From: Trichomonas vaginalis G3
Lineage: Eukaryota; Parabasalia; Trichomonadida; Trichomonadidae
Reading direction: 5' to 3'
Length of the DNA stretch: 64,000 bases
Assembly (NCBI RefSeq): GCF_026262505.1
Contig: NC_067208.1
Location: 12,223,962-12,287,961, forward strand
Part shown: positions 47,991 through 57,500 of the stretch, piece by piece
Layout: each line of letters opens with the position of its first letter
Numbering within the stretch: the stretch's first letter is position 1
Translations under genes and position numbers: made by a program
The notes under the pieces: generated by a model
Told to the model about the DNA's origin: nothing
The model's input: the letters and a program-made list of their open reading frames with translations, nothing else
Databases searched by the model: none

Positions 47991-48029
47991 GAGAAAGGAG
48001 TCCTAGCTTTGAGAAAGGGCTCCTTTCTC
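47991..48029. repeat. Hairpin 1 of the array
   Basis: Arms GAGAAAGGAG and CTCCTTTCTC, ten pairs, 19-base loop that itself contains a second GAGAAAGG. Confidence 0.85.
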
Positions 48030-48076
48030 AACTTTCTCCATCAATGATAATTGAAAAAGGTTAGTAGATTGTATTT

Positions 48077-48110
48077 CCAGACTCTGACGTCAATATAAGT
48101 CAGAGTCTGG
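48077..48110. repeat. Hairpin 2 of the array
   Basis: Perfect 12-bp stem: CCAGACTCTGAC and GTCAGAGTCTGG, 10-base loop. Confidence 0.92.
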
Positions 48111-48120
48111 ATATTTCTAT

Positions 48121-48931
48121 CTTTAAGGACCGAGTCTTGAAGAGACCGTCCATGAAAAGGACAATCCCCCTCAAACCCGATCCTGAGGATGAAATTTGCA
48201 GGTCCTGACCTAGGCTGAGACCAGAGATTCGTATTTTCTCGTTTTTAGAGCCGGATTCTTTTCGTGCAGCACTAGATCAGGACAGCATTTAAGAAATCCG
48301 GCTCTGAGGACTGTAAGCGAGGCCCTGGTCTCGGCTAAGGCCAGAACATGTGATTCTATGTCTTTCAGGGCTGAATTTTGATGAGAACAGCCATCACATG
48401 GACATTCCTCTCAAAATTCGGCCCTGAGGATTGCATTTCAGGTGTTGGCCTTTACCAAAGCCATATCTTCGTATTTAATGCTTTTCAGGGCCGAGTTTCC
48501 GCTGAGAAGTGTCTGCGATCTGGACAATCTCAGGGAACTCGGCTCTGAAGGATATTAGCGAAGCTCTGGTCTCGGTGGGAGCCAGAGCCTGTAATTTGAT
48601 GTCTTTCAGGGCCGAGTTCTTGCGAAACCGTCTATCATTAGGACGATCATCGCAAAACTCGGTCCTGAGGATTGATCTTGCATGCTCTGGCTTCAGGAAA
48701 GGACAGAGCTTCGTAGTGACGTTCTCTCGGGACTGGATTCCTCTCCGGCCGCCCCGAATCAGGGTGGTCTTTGAGAAAACCGGCCCCGAGGAATGTTTGC
48801 GAAGCTCTGGCCTTTCCTGAGGCCAGAGCTTGTGATTTTCGTTCAGAGCCAAGTTCCTCTGGGAACATTCCTAATGAGGACGACCGTCGAGGAACTTGGC
48901 TCTGAGGTGATGAATTGTGAGCACTGGCATT
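48121..48931. repeat. 120-bp tandem array of paired hairpins (about seven units)
   Basis: Each unit has a long hairpin A with a 20-45 base loop, and most have a short hairpin B. A arms: 48125-48139/48170-48184; 48247-48260/48291-48305; 48365-48381/48411-48427; 48485-48507/48528-48548; 48606-48625/48649-48667; 48726-48745/48771-48790; 48843-48859/48889-48905. B hairpins are of the type GCTCTGGCC...GGCCAGAGC, the best being a perfect 12-bp stem at 48802-48813/48820-48831. Unit spacing 117-122 bp. Arm sequences drift between units while pairing is kept. Confidence 0.9.
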
Positions 48932-48945
48932 GATGAAGGCCAGAG

Positions 48946-49018
48946 TTTTTAAACGAATGTTTTGACGGGATGAGTCTATGATCAGTAAGCCCATCCCATC
49001 AAAACATTCGTTTAAAAA
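48946..49018. repeat. 27-bp-stem hairpin closing the tandem array
   Basis: Left arm TTTTTAAACGAATGTTTTGA plus CGGGATG; right arm its reverse complement with a single mismatch; 19-base loop. The longest stem of the array and of a different sequence from the 120-bp units. Confidence 0.93.
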
Positions 49019-49306
49019 TTGAATTAAAAATTATCGTAATCATTGAAATTTAAAACAAATTAAATGAATAATATTATTATATAATAAGAATGGAATAAAA
49101 TAAATACAAAATTGAATAAAAATTTCCAAAAAAAATTGAAATTTTGAAAAATAAGATAAAAAATAGCAAATTTGATAAGAAAATTAAGGATTAGAGAAAT
49201 TTTAGAAAGATAAAGTATGATTATTTATATTTGAAAGTGAAAAATGAGTAGATTTAAAAAGTTTTAAATAAAATAGGGTATTTATAATTTATTAAAGTGC
49301 TATATA

Positions 49307-49375
49307 TTCAAGAAAGGAGTTTACAAATGCAGGGTAAAGGAACAATACTCTGCATTTGTAAACTCCTTTCTTGAA
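49307..49375. repeat. Perfect 26-bp-stem hairpin
   Basis: Arms TTCAAGAAAGGAGTTTACAA plus ATGCAG and the exact reverse complement; 17-base loop. Shares AAGAAAGGAG-type sequence with hairpin 1. Confidence 0.95.
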
Positions 49376-49420
49376 TTTAAATCTCGATGTGACATTCTAT
49401 AGAAAAAGTGCTATATATTC

Positions 49421-49483
49421 AAGAAAGGAGTTTACAAATGCAGGGTAAAGGAACAATACCCTGCATTTGTAAACTCCTTTCTT
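49421..49483. repeat. Perfect 25-bp-stem hairpin, duplicate of the preceding one
   Basis: AAGAAAGGAGTTTACAAATG plus CAGGG and exact inverse. Tandem copy of 49307..49375 about 111 bp away, sharing the upstream AAAGTGCTATATATTC. A change in the loop-proximal base has extended the pairing (CAGGG/CCCTG instead of CAG/CTG). Confidence 0.95.
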
Positions 49484-49550
49484 AAATTTAAATTCAATGA
49501 ATCTCATTCAAATGAAAAAGTGCGTTATTTTCCAGCTATGCATATACGGG

Positions 49551-49577
49551 TGCAGTGTATCAGTGATATACACTGCA
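49551..49577. repeat. Hairpin TGCAGTGTAT / ATACACTGCA
   Basis: Perfect 10-bp stem, 7-base loop. Confidence 0.85.
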
Positions 49578-49845
49578 TCTATAAGGGAAGAACTGGAAAA
49601 GCATATACTACGAATCAATTATTTTTTACACAACAATTTTATTGTGTATAATGATGTTGTTCTATTGATTACATATACAATAATCAAAGATAAGCACTAA
49701 GACATTTCAAAAACACAACTTAAAAATTTGGTGAATATATTGCTGATAGAGATTATGTCGAATATCATTTAATTACATTGAATATGAGAGTTAACAAACT
49801 ATAGTATCATGTGAAGTTACGAACCTTCTGTTATTTTGTATTTTA

Positions 49846-49871
49846 GGTTATAATCAAATGTGATTATAACC
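49846..49871. repeat. Hairpin GGTTATAATCA / TGATTATAACC
   Basis: Perfect 11-bp stem with a 4-base loop AATG, followed by TTCGAAATA that can extend the pairing with upstream TATTTT. Last member of the array. Confidence 0.88.
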
Positions 49872-50435
49872 TTCGAAATAATAAAATTCCTCCAAATTCT
49901 CATAGATTATCGCATTATGCCTATATTTTAATGCTGTAATATCAGCATTGGTTATTAGCTCTGTTTTATATCCTCCAGCATGCATTTGTTTAATTTGGAA
50001 AAAATTGAGAGGACTAGTTTAAAATTTTTTCACTTTTGAATTTATACTCATATGATCTTAATGATATACTAATTAATAATTCGCAAAATGTAAAAAAGTC
50101 TTCTCAAAACTAAATTCAATGCCTTTCAATCGAGATTTTGAGGCAACTTTATTAATTAATTTTTTTTCAAATGCAAATATATTAGAGGTACTTATCCATT
50201 GATTGCAAATTTTGGCTTGAACTTTTTTTATTAATTTTGAAAATAAGAAAGTCAAAAATACCTCAGAAATAATTTGGACCATCAAGTGTTTCTTACCATA
50301 GAAAATGTGAAGTCACTAGTAAATCTGAAATAGATTTAAATCCAAGCTTGGATACTATATTCAATCTAATTTATAATATTTAAATCTTATGTTAATCCCA
50401 AGTCAATACAAGCTAAGAATTTTTTTTAAAAATAA
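49872..50435. promoter_or_regulatory. Upstream region of ankyrin gene 1 with a shared motif
   Basis: No gene. At about 50250..50285 lies AGTCAAAAATACCTCAGAAA followed by TAATTTGGACCATC, also found twice before ankyrin gene 2 (54967..55005 and 55102..55140). Conserved upstream placement suggests a promoter element or an ancestral duplication. Confidence 0.45.
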
Positions 50436-53107
50436 ATGGAAACCGAGCTTCATCAAAATTACGAATATATTGGAGCTCATGTAAAGGATTATTTAATCGA
50501 TAATAAATTATTTAGTCTTTTTGAGATGGATGAAATCGAAAAAATCTTTGATTACACTACATTTACAGCAGATGACTACATTTCTTTTCTTGAACAATCG
50601 CAAAATGAAACACCTACAGAACAACTAGCTATAATTGCATTAAAGGTGAATGTTTCTATGAATAATAACCAAGAAGCTATCTCAATACTCAAATCATTAC
50701 GAAATATTTTAAATCTTAAATTTTTTGATAGTCTTATTACTTTTTTGAGTTCATCTAAGATACAAACATCAATTTCAACAACAAATACATTAAACTCAAG
50801 CCATTCTTTTGCATTACAAAAACCAAATTTAGGATTTAATTTAGGTGGTTTAAAATTACCTCAACGTCCTAAAGATGATTTGTCAAGAATTAAGGAATTA
50901 AAAATGTCCCAAAATAACAATGAAATATACAAATTCTTAGAAGAACTCATAAAACAAGGAAAACAAGATATGATTAAAAAAGCATGCGAAGAAGGACTTG
51001 CTGAAAAGGGAGATTCGTCTTTTATGGGAAAAATGTTCTTCATCAAGCATGCGAAAAAGGAAATCTCAAACTTGTCAAATCTCTAATTGAATGTGGTTGC
51101 AACAAAGAATTTAATGATTCACTTACATTTACTCCACTCATGACTGCATCTATTAAAGGGCAAATTGAAATTGTTAAATATCTTTGTTCAATCGATGCAA
51201 ATAAAGAAGCAAAAAATAAAAACGAGTTCACACCATTAATTTTTGCTGCTAGCGAAGGACATCTAGAAGTAGTCAAGTATCTTATCTCTGTTGGAGCTAA
51301 TAAAGAAGCAAAGACAGATTATGGCAACACTCCGCTTATTTGGGCTTCTCAGAAAAATCAACTTGAAATTGTCAAATATTTGGTTACTATTGGTTCTGAT
51401 AAAGAAGCGAAAACTCAAAATGGATATACACCGTTAATAGTCGCTTCTGAAAAAGGAAATCTTGAAATTGTGAAATACCTTATTTCTGTTGGAGCTGATA
51501 AAGAAGCAAAAGAAAGCAATAATTGTACTCCTTTGATTGTGGCCTCCAAACAAAATCATCCAGAAGTAGTAACTTATCTTATCTCTTCTGGGGTAAATAT
51601 TGAAGCAAAAGATAAAATGGAATGCACAGCTCTTATTCACGCATCGGAAAAAGGTCATCTTGAAGTTGTAAAATGCCTTGTTTCTGCAGGAGCAAATAAA
51701 GATGCGAGAAATAACTCGGATAAAGCCACTCCACTTATTATAGCGTCAAAGAAAGGATATTTCGAAATTGTTAAATATCTGATAACTGCTGGATCAGAAA
51801 TTGATGCAATCGGTAGTCATTATAAAAATGCTTTATTATTTGCATCAGAAAATGGTCATCTTGAAATTGTTCAATATCTCGTCTCAAATGGAGCAAACAT
51901 AGAATCAAAAGATAATTGTAAAAATTCCCCGCTTATCATGGCATCAGAAAATGGACATCTTGAAGTTGTTAAATATCTTATATCAGTTGGAGCTAAAAAA
52001 GAAGAAAAAAGCATATATGGTATAGATCATACACCATTACAAATTTCTTCTAAACGTGGTTATCTTGATTTGGTTAAATATCTTATTTCGATTGGCTGTA
52101 ATATAGAAGCGATGGATAGAAATGGAAAAACTGCACTTATTTTTGCATCGGAAAATGGAAAACTCGAAGTAGTAAAGTATCTTATTTCTGCTGGTGCAAA
52201 ACTAGAAGCTAAAAGCAATGATGGAAGCACAGCTCTCATTTGTGCGACAATGAATAACAAATTCGAAGTTATAAAATATCTTATCTCAGTTGGTGCTAAT
52301 AAAGATGCAAAGAGTGACATTGGTCATATCCCTCTTATTGATGCAGCATGGAACGGGCAGATTGAAATCGTCAAATATCTTGTCTCTGTAGGAGCAAACA
52401 TCGAAGTTGAGAATAATAATGGATATACACCACTCATTTGTGCAGCATGGAATAGTCATTTTGACATTGTTAAATATCTCATCTCGATTGGTGCAAATAA
52501 GAATGTTAAAGATTGTGATGGTAAAACGATTCTTATCTTATCATCAACCGGAGGCCATCTTCAAGTTGTTGAATATCTAATATCAATTGGAGTTGATAAA
52601 GAAGAGAAAGATAACAATGGATTAACATCTGTTATGTGGTCATCGTCTGGAGGTCATCTTCATGTTGTTAAATATCTTATATCAATTGGCGCAAACATTA
52701 ATGCAAAGAGTTATTTTGGACATACTGCTCTTATGTTAGCATCAATGAACGGACAACTTGAAATGGTTAAATATCTTATTTCTATTGGTTTAGAGAAAGA
52801 AGTTAAAGACAATGAAGGCAAGACATCACTCATTTATGCATCAGAAAACGGAAAAGTTGATGTTGTGAAATATCTTATTTCAATTGGATCCAACAAAGAC
52901 GAAAAAGATCTTAATGGAAAAACACCACTCATTTATGCATCATCTAATGGTCATGACGAAACTGTTAAATATCTTATCTCAATTGGAGCTAATCCACATG
53001 AAAGAGATCATTTTGGAAAGACTTATCAAGATTATGCTAAAACTACATCCAGAGGACTTACAGGATTAGGAGGGCTGTCCTTAAGATTGAACAGTAACAA
53101 ATATTAA
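50436..53107 (+). pseudogene. Ankyrin-repeat protein 1 (single frameshift)
   Basis: N-terminal helical domain common to this family (about residues 1-115: YIGAHVKDYLIDNKLFSLFE, DYISFLEQSQ, LKSLRNILNLKFFDSLITFL), then a linker. From about 51030 come about twenty ankyrin repeats of 33 residues (consensus GHLEVVKYLISVGANKEAKD..G.TPL), ending LTGLGGLSLRLNSNKY. The frame shifts once in an A run near 51030, between linker and first repeat; the downstream 655 codons are fully open, so a very recent mutation or a sequencing error in a homopolymer is likely. Family members are usually protein-binding scaffolds; target unknown. Convergent with 53198..54130. Confidence 0.85.
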
Positions 53108-53197
53108 ATGAACTTACAAATGCATATGGTGTTCAATTTCCAGTCTAATAAATATCAATTTTTTATTTAACTAAAGGATTTTTAACGTTGAATGAAG

Positions 53198-54130
53198 TCA
53201 ACTATTTATGAGAAAAATTATGATATATGCAAAGAAAAAGCTATTTGAATATAAATTTTTTATACACGATGGAATATAATCAAGTAAGATTGTAGTTATC
53301 CGTATAAATCCATTGCCATAATGACCAGTCTCGATAGATCCATATGGAGAAGACATTGGATGTTTGCCATCAATCATCTCTGTTCGTTCAAATCGATATC
53401 CTGAATAGTGAACTGAAACATCTCCTTGTGTTTTGAAATTCATTTGAGACTCAGTTGAATCTTCTAGAACAGATATGCACCCTATATGACCACCGATGTA
53501 GCTGCTTCCACCTCCACCTCCAAAATTACTAATTATATCAGAAGATCCACCCCCAAAATAACCAGAACCGCCAGCACCATTTCCTCCAGAGTATTTGACA
53601 TCTCCAACAATAGTATCGTTCCCACCGCCATATCCAAAACCGCCTTTAAATTGTCCATCACCACCTTGAGTCTGTGTACCACCTTTGCCATGGTCATCTG
53701 TAGAGTTATAACCGATTAATCCACCACCGGGACCTCCTGAAATTCCTGAATCAGTACCTCCGGCACCTGCCGCAACGATTATGCGACTTTTCAGAGAGTC
53801 AAAATCATTATATGTTCCTGAATTAAGTCTTACATCACTAGCTCCTCCTCCACCATATTGTCCAGGACCTCCACCTCCATATGAATAATTATTTTGCCAT
53901 TGAATTCCTTTTGAACAAACATGTAAATAGAAATCTCGAGAACCGTTGAGGAAGAGATATCCTTTCACATAAGAACCGTTGATTGGAGGTATGTGTAATG
54001 GCTCATCGATATACTCAGATGATGAGCAACCCCACAGTTCAAACAAGTAGTATCCTTTTTGTAATACAATGTGATATGGCTCAAAGGTGTAGTAATTAAC
54101 ACCTTTGAATTCAAACTCTAGTTTCTTTTT
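53198..54130 (-). CDS. Glycine-rich (Gly_rich, PF12810-like) protein 1 with C-terminal membrane segment
   Basis: Open from about 54130, but I see no ATG close to the start (readings at 54046 need TTG), so the true start is uncertain. N-terminal KLEFEFKGVNYYTFEPYHIV and YYLFELWGCSSSEY. Gly-rich core (YGGGGPGQYGGGGASDVRLN, RIIVAAGAGGTDSGISGGPG, GFGYGG, GGGGGSSYIGGH), then a conserved beta tail (ETGHYGNGFIRITTILL). The last about 16 residues are hydrophobic (FFFAYIIIFLINS), a likely tail anchor. Pfam notes this family is greatly expanded in T. vaginalis and resembles the ALK/LTK glycine-rich region; function unknown. Surface exposure is inference. Confidence 0.75.
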   Translation of the reverse strand, partial: KKKLEFEFKGVNYYTFEPYHIVLQKGYYLFELWGCSSSEYIDEPLHIPPINGSYVKGYLFLNGSRDFYLHVCSKGIQWQNNYSYGGGGPGQYGGGGASDVRLNSGTYNDFDSLKSRIIVAAGAGGTDSGISGGPGGGLIGYNSTDDHGKGGTQTQGGDGQFKGGFGYGGGNDTIVGDVKYSGGNGAGGSGYFGGGSSDIISNFGGGGGSSYIGGHIGCISVLEDSTESQMNFKTQGDVSVHYSGYRFERTEMIDGKHPMSSPYGSIETGHYGNGFIRITTILLDYIPSCIKNLYSNSFFFAYIIIFLINS

Positions 54131-54300
54131 TGTTGAGAATAGAATTTAAGATTTCAAGCTATTATTACTCATCTATTTAAATAAACCTTTTTGTTGTCTT
54201 GCCAGCATTGCATTCTAATCATATTTGAAAGTATGGAATGAACTTAATACTCATCACTGAACCTGAAAGGATTTGCATATTACCTATATAACACAACAGG
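54131..54300. other. Junction segment between two glycine-rich sequences
   Basis: Contains about 23 bp (54211..54234, ATTCTAATCATATTTGAAAG) that is the inverse of 57523..57545 upstream of the intact gene. Marks a rearrangement breakpoint. Confidence 0.6.
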
Positions 54301-54748
54301 GAATGCTAGAGAAAGAGTCACAAAAGTAAAAGATTCATTTATTTTTGAATATCCATGTGATTCTATTTCCAAATGCGAACCATATGTCATCCAATTTCCG
54401 AAAGGTAGCTATGAAATCGAACTATGGGGATCATCAGGTGGAAGTGGACGAGAAAACAATTCTCCTGTCCTTTATGAGAAGTCAGGTGGAAACGGATCAT
54501 ATGTTAAAGGTCATCTTCACCTCAAAACATTTAGTAAGTTTTATCTTTATTTAGGTTCACAAGGCGAAGATCAATCAAAAACCGACGAATATTCCATTCC
54601 TGCGAAAGGTGGCTGGAATTTCGGAGGTGATGGTGGAATTGACAAGAATAGCACAAAGTTTAAACCCACCTCACAGAGTGGTGCAGGCGGCGGTGGTTCT
54701 GTTGACCTCCGCAATGAATATATCGACATCAACTCAGCTGCTATCGAT
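54301..54748 (+). pseudogene. Truncated copy of glycine-rich protein 2
   Basis: About 450 bp nearly identical to 57600..58048 (two or three differences), covering DARERVTKVKDSFIFEYPCD to NSAAID, then breaking off at GCTATCGATA into unrelated AT-rich DNA. A recent partial duplication with no 3' half. Confidence 0.85.
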
Positions 54749-55192
54749 AATATCTCGAGTTTTCATTTGCCAGATTCAATGATTAATACAATTTGAATAT
54801 TTGCATCTTCAAAAATCACACACAAAATACATTTTAAAGAAGTTTGGTATTTAATGGTTAACAATGATAGAATTGAAATTTTGGCAGTCAGAGCATATAT
54901 AATCTTGATATAAATTATATGTTATCCTGAATATGTGAATCAAAAACATTTTCGGGAAAAAATAGAGAAGTCAAAAATATCCCAGAAATATTTTGGACGA
55001 TCAAGCACTAAGAATTTTATTCATTGATCATAATAATGCTTTGATTGATCTATTTTATAAAAAGATGCAGCAAGTTTTATATGAAAAATTTCGGAAATAA
55101 TGAAGTCAAAAACATCTCAGAAAATAATTTGGATCATCCGATTTCTGTTCAGTTCATCCGGCAATTTCTGACGTTTATAAATATTTAAAAAT
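54749..55192. promoter_or_regulatory. Upstream region of ankyrin gene 2 with two motif copies
   Basis: No gene. Two diverged copies of AGTCAAAAA(T/C)AT(C)(C/T)C AGAAAT..TTTGGA.(G/C)ATC at 54967..55005 and 55102..55140, matching the element before ankyrin gene 1. Confidence 0.45.
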
Positions 55193-56866
55193 ATGAGTCA
55201 TCTCGAGGAGAGATTCGCAGAAATTAGGACTCATCTTAAAGACTATGTTAGTAACAATAAGTTATTGATGCAATTTCAGAAGAAAGATCTCGAAAGTTTC
55301 TTTGAAAATACAACATTTTCATCAAATGATTACATTACATTACTTGAGCAATCTTCTAATACAGGATATGCAAGTACTATCTCAGAACTGGCTCTTAAAA
55401 CTAATGTGGAGTTTAATAATTACGATGAAATAATCTCAACTCTGAATACAGTCAATAAATGTCTCAAACTCAAATTCTTTGATAGTGTTATTAACTATAT
55501 AAATCTATCAGGAACAGAAATTAATAACTTAATAGCAAGAATATCATATCTTGAAACCACAATCAAGAAACTTCTGATTGAGATTGATCATCCAAATAAG
55601 CTAAGACAATCTACATCCTTGAATAATGAAAACAGATCAGAGAGTTCTCAAAATCCTGATACTGATGATGATAACCTTCCTGTTGAATTTTTAATGAAAC
55701 TCCATGAACTCAGAAAATCAAGAGATTTCGAAATTTATTACAAATTCTTTGATGAACTTTCACAAAATGGCAATCAAAATATGATTACAAGGGCATGCGA
55801 GGAAGAATTTGATCAAATTTATATAAGAAATTACATGCATTGTCCATTTGGATAAAAATGCCCTGACAAAATAGCTAATATTGGTGAAAACAATATATTT
55901 CAGGAAGCTGCGCAAAGGGGAAATCTTAAGATTGTTCAATCACTCATTGAATCAGTATATGACAAAGAATTTATAAATAAAAGAGGATGGACTCCCCTAA
56001 ATATTGCTGCAGCATATGGCCATCTTGAATTAGTTAAATATCTTATCTCAATTGGAGCTAATATTGAAACAAAGAATGATCAAGGAAACACTCCACTCAT
56101 TTGCGCATCTTACAATGGTCATATGGATGTGGTTAGATATCTTATTACTGTCGGAGCCGATTTAACAGCTTACAATAATGAATGGCTTACATTACTCATT
56201 ATTGCATCAAATAATGGAAATCTTAATTATGTCAAATATTTGATCAATCAAGGATTCGATCTTGAGTATCATGATAAACATGGTGATACTCCACTAATTT
56301 GGGCAATTAAGCATGGAAATTTAGAAGTGGCCCAATTACTGATTTCTAATGGTGCCAATCCAGATGCATGTAATAATGATGGAGTTACTCCGCTGATGAT
56401 CGCCTCAAGTGTCAGCCTTGAATCAGTCAAATATCTTATATCAATTGGAGTTAATAAGGATGCAAAGGATCGAAATGAGATCAATTCGTTGATGTATGCA
56501 GCATCCAGTGGTCAACTTGAGATAATGAAATATCTAATTTCCTTGGGAGCTAAAATTGATGAAAGAGATAGGCATAATTATACTCCACTAACTTTCGCAT
56601 CAGAGAAAGGCCACCTTGAAGCAATTAAATATCTGGTCTCCCTTGGCGCCAATATTGAGGCAAGAAATTCTGAAGGACGCACACCACTTTTATGCGCCTT
56701 AGATCATTATAATTTTGAAGTCATCAAGTACCTAATTTCACAAGGTGCCAACATTAATGTGACTGATTATCGTGGAAAAGGTCTTCTTTCCTCTCCTAAA
56801 GATGAAATTATAAATTATCTAACTTCTAATGGTTATATTGATAAAAATGAAAAAAGGAAGAAATAA
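55193..56866 (+). pseudogene. Ankyrin-repeat protein 2 (one in-frame stop)
   Basis: N-terminal family domain (MSHLEERFAEIRTHLKDYVS, NDYITLLEQSS, LNTVNKCLKLKFFDSVINYI), short coiled linker, then from about 55905 nine or ten ankyrin repeats (QEAAQRGNLKIVQSLIES first; FEVIKYLISQGANINVTDYR last) and a lysine-rich end. A TAA at 55853..55855 interrupts an otherwise continuous frame. It is either a fresh null mutation or two separate proteins. Followed by a convergent glycine-rich fragment. Confidence 0.82.
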
Positions 56867-56970
56867 CTGTAAAGGTGGAATGGCTTTCCATCAAATAAAT
56901 ATCAATTTTTTATTTAACTAAAAAATTTTTAACATCGAAACATTGAATTGATATTTTCAGTTGAATGAAG

Positions 56971-57499
56971 TCAACTATTTATGAGAAAAATTATGATAAA
57001 TACAAAGAAAAAGCTATTTGAATATAAATTTTTAATACATGATGGAATATAATCAAGTAAGATTGTAGTTATCCGTATAAATCCATTGCCATAATGACCA
57101 GTCTCGATAGATCCGTATGGAGAAGGCATTGAATGTTTGCCATCAATCATCTCTGTTCGTTCAAATCGATATCCTGAATAGTGAACTGAAACATCTCCTT
57201 GTGTTTTGAATTCTATTTGAGATTCAGTTGAATCTTCTAAAACAGATATGCACCCTAGATGACCACCGATGTAGCTGCTTCCACCTCCACCTCCAAAATC
57301 ACTAATTATATCAGAAGATCCACCTCCGAAATAACCAGAACCTCCTGAGCCATTCCCACCGGCGTATTTGTCATCTCCAATTGTGCTGTTGTTCCCACCG
57401 CCATATCCAAAACCGCCTTTGACAAGTCCATCACCACCTTGGATCTGTGTACCGCCTTTGCCATGGTCATCTGTAGAGTTATAACCAATTAATACACCA
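56971..57499 (-). pseudogene. Truncated glycine-rich protein (C-terminal part)
   Basis: Matches the C-terminal 170-odd residues of 53198..54130 (LIGYNSTDDHGKGGTQ, GGGGGSSYIGGHLGC, SGYRFERTEMIDGKH and the hydrophobic end FIIIFLINS), then stops abruptly at about 57495, where the next gene begins on the other strand. A duplicated fragment fused head to head with gene 57501. Confidence 0.8.
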
Positions 57500-57500
57500 A

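Larger units (their letters stand above)
47991..49871. repeat. Hairpin array: about twenty consecutive inverted repeats
   Basis: Across 1.9 kb nearly every 40-70 bases close into a stem, with nothing comparable in the flanking DNA. The centre (48121..48931) is a 120-bp tandem array; the flanks hold unrelated perfect hairpins. The block is much richer in G and C than its surroundings. Open frames of 100-125 codons on both strands at 48475..48994 are side effects of the palindromic GC-rich sequence. What it does is unknown: structured noncoding RNA, small-RNA source, chromosome structural element or transposon debris are all possible. Confidence 0.85.

Noticed and set aside
48475-48994. Long open frames on both strands (103-125 codons) in the hairpin array
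   Set aside because: They arise because the GC-rich palindromic units lack stop codons in several frames; amino-acid composition is unlike neighbouring genes and the same repeats are read on both strands.
47991-49871. tRNA or rRNA cluster as explanation of the hairpins
   Set aside because: No cloverleaf, no B-box-like GGTTCGANNCC and no recognisable rRNA sequence; stems have large loops and a 120-bp period.
51434-52320. Minus-strand frames across ankyrin gene 1
   Set aside because: Repetitive shadows of the ankyrin repeats with no independent coding features.
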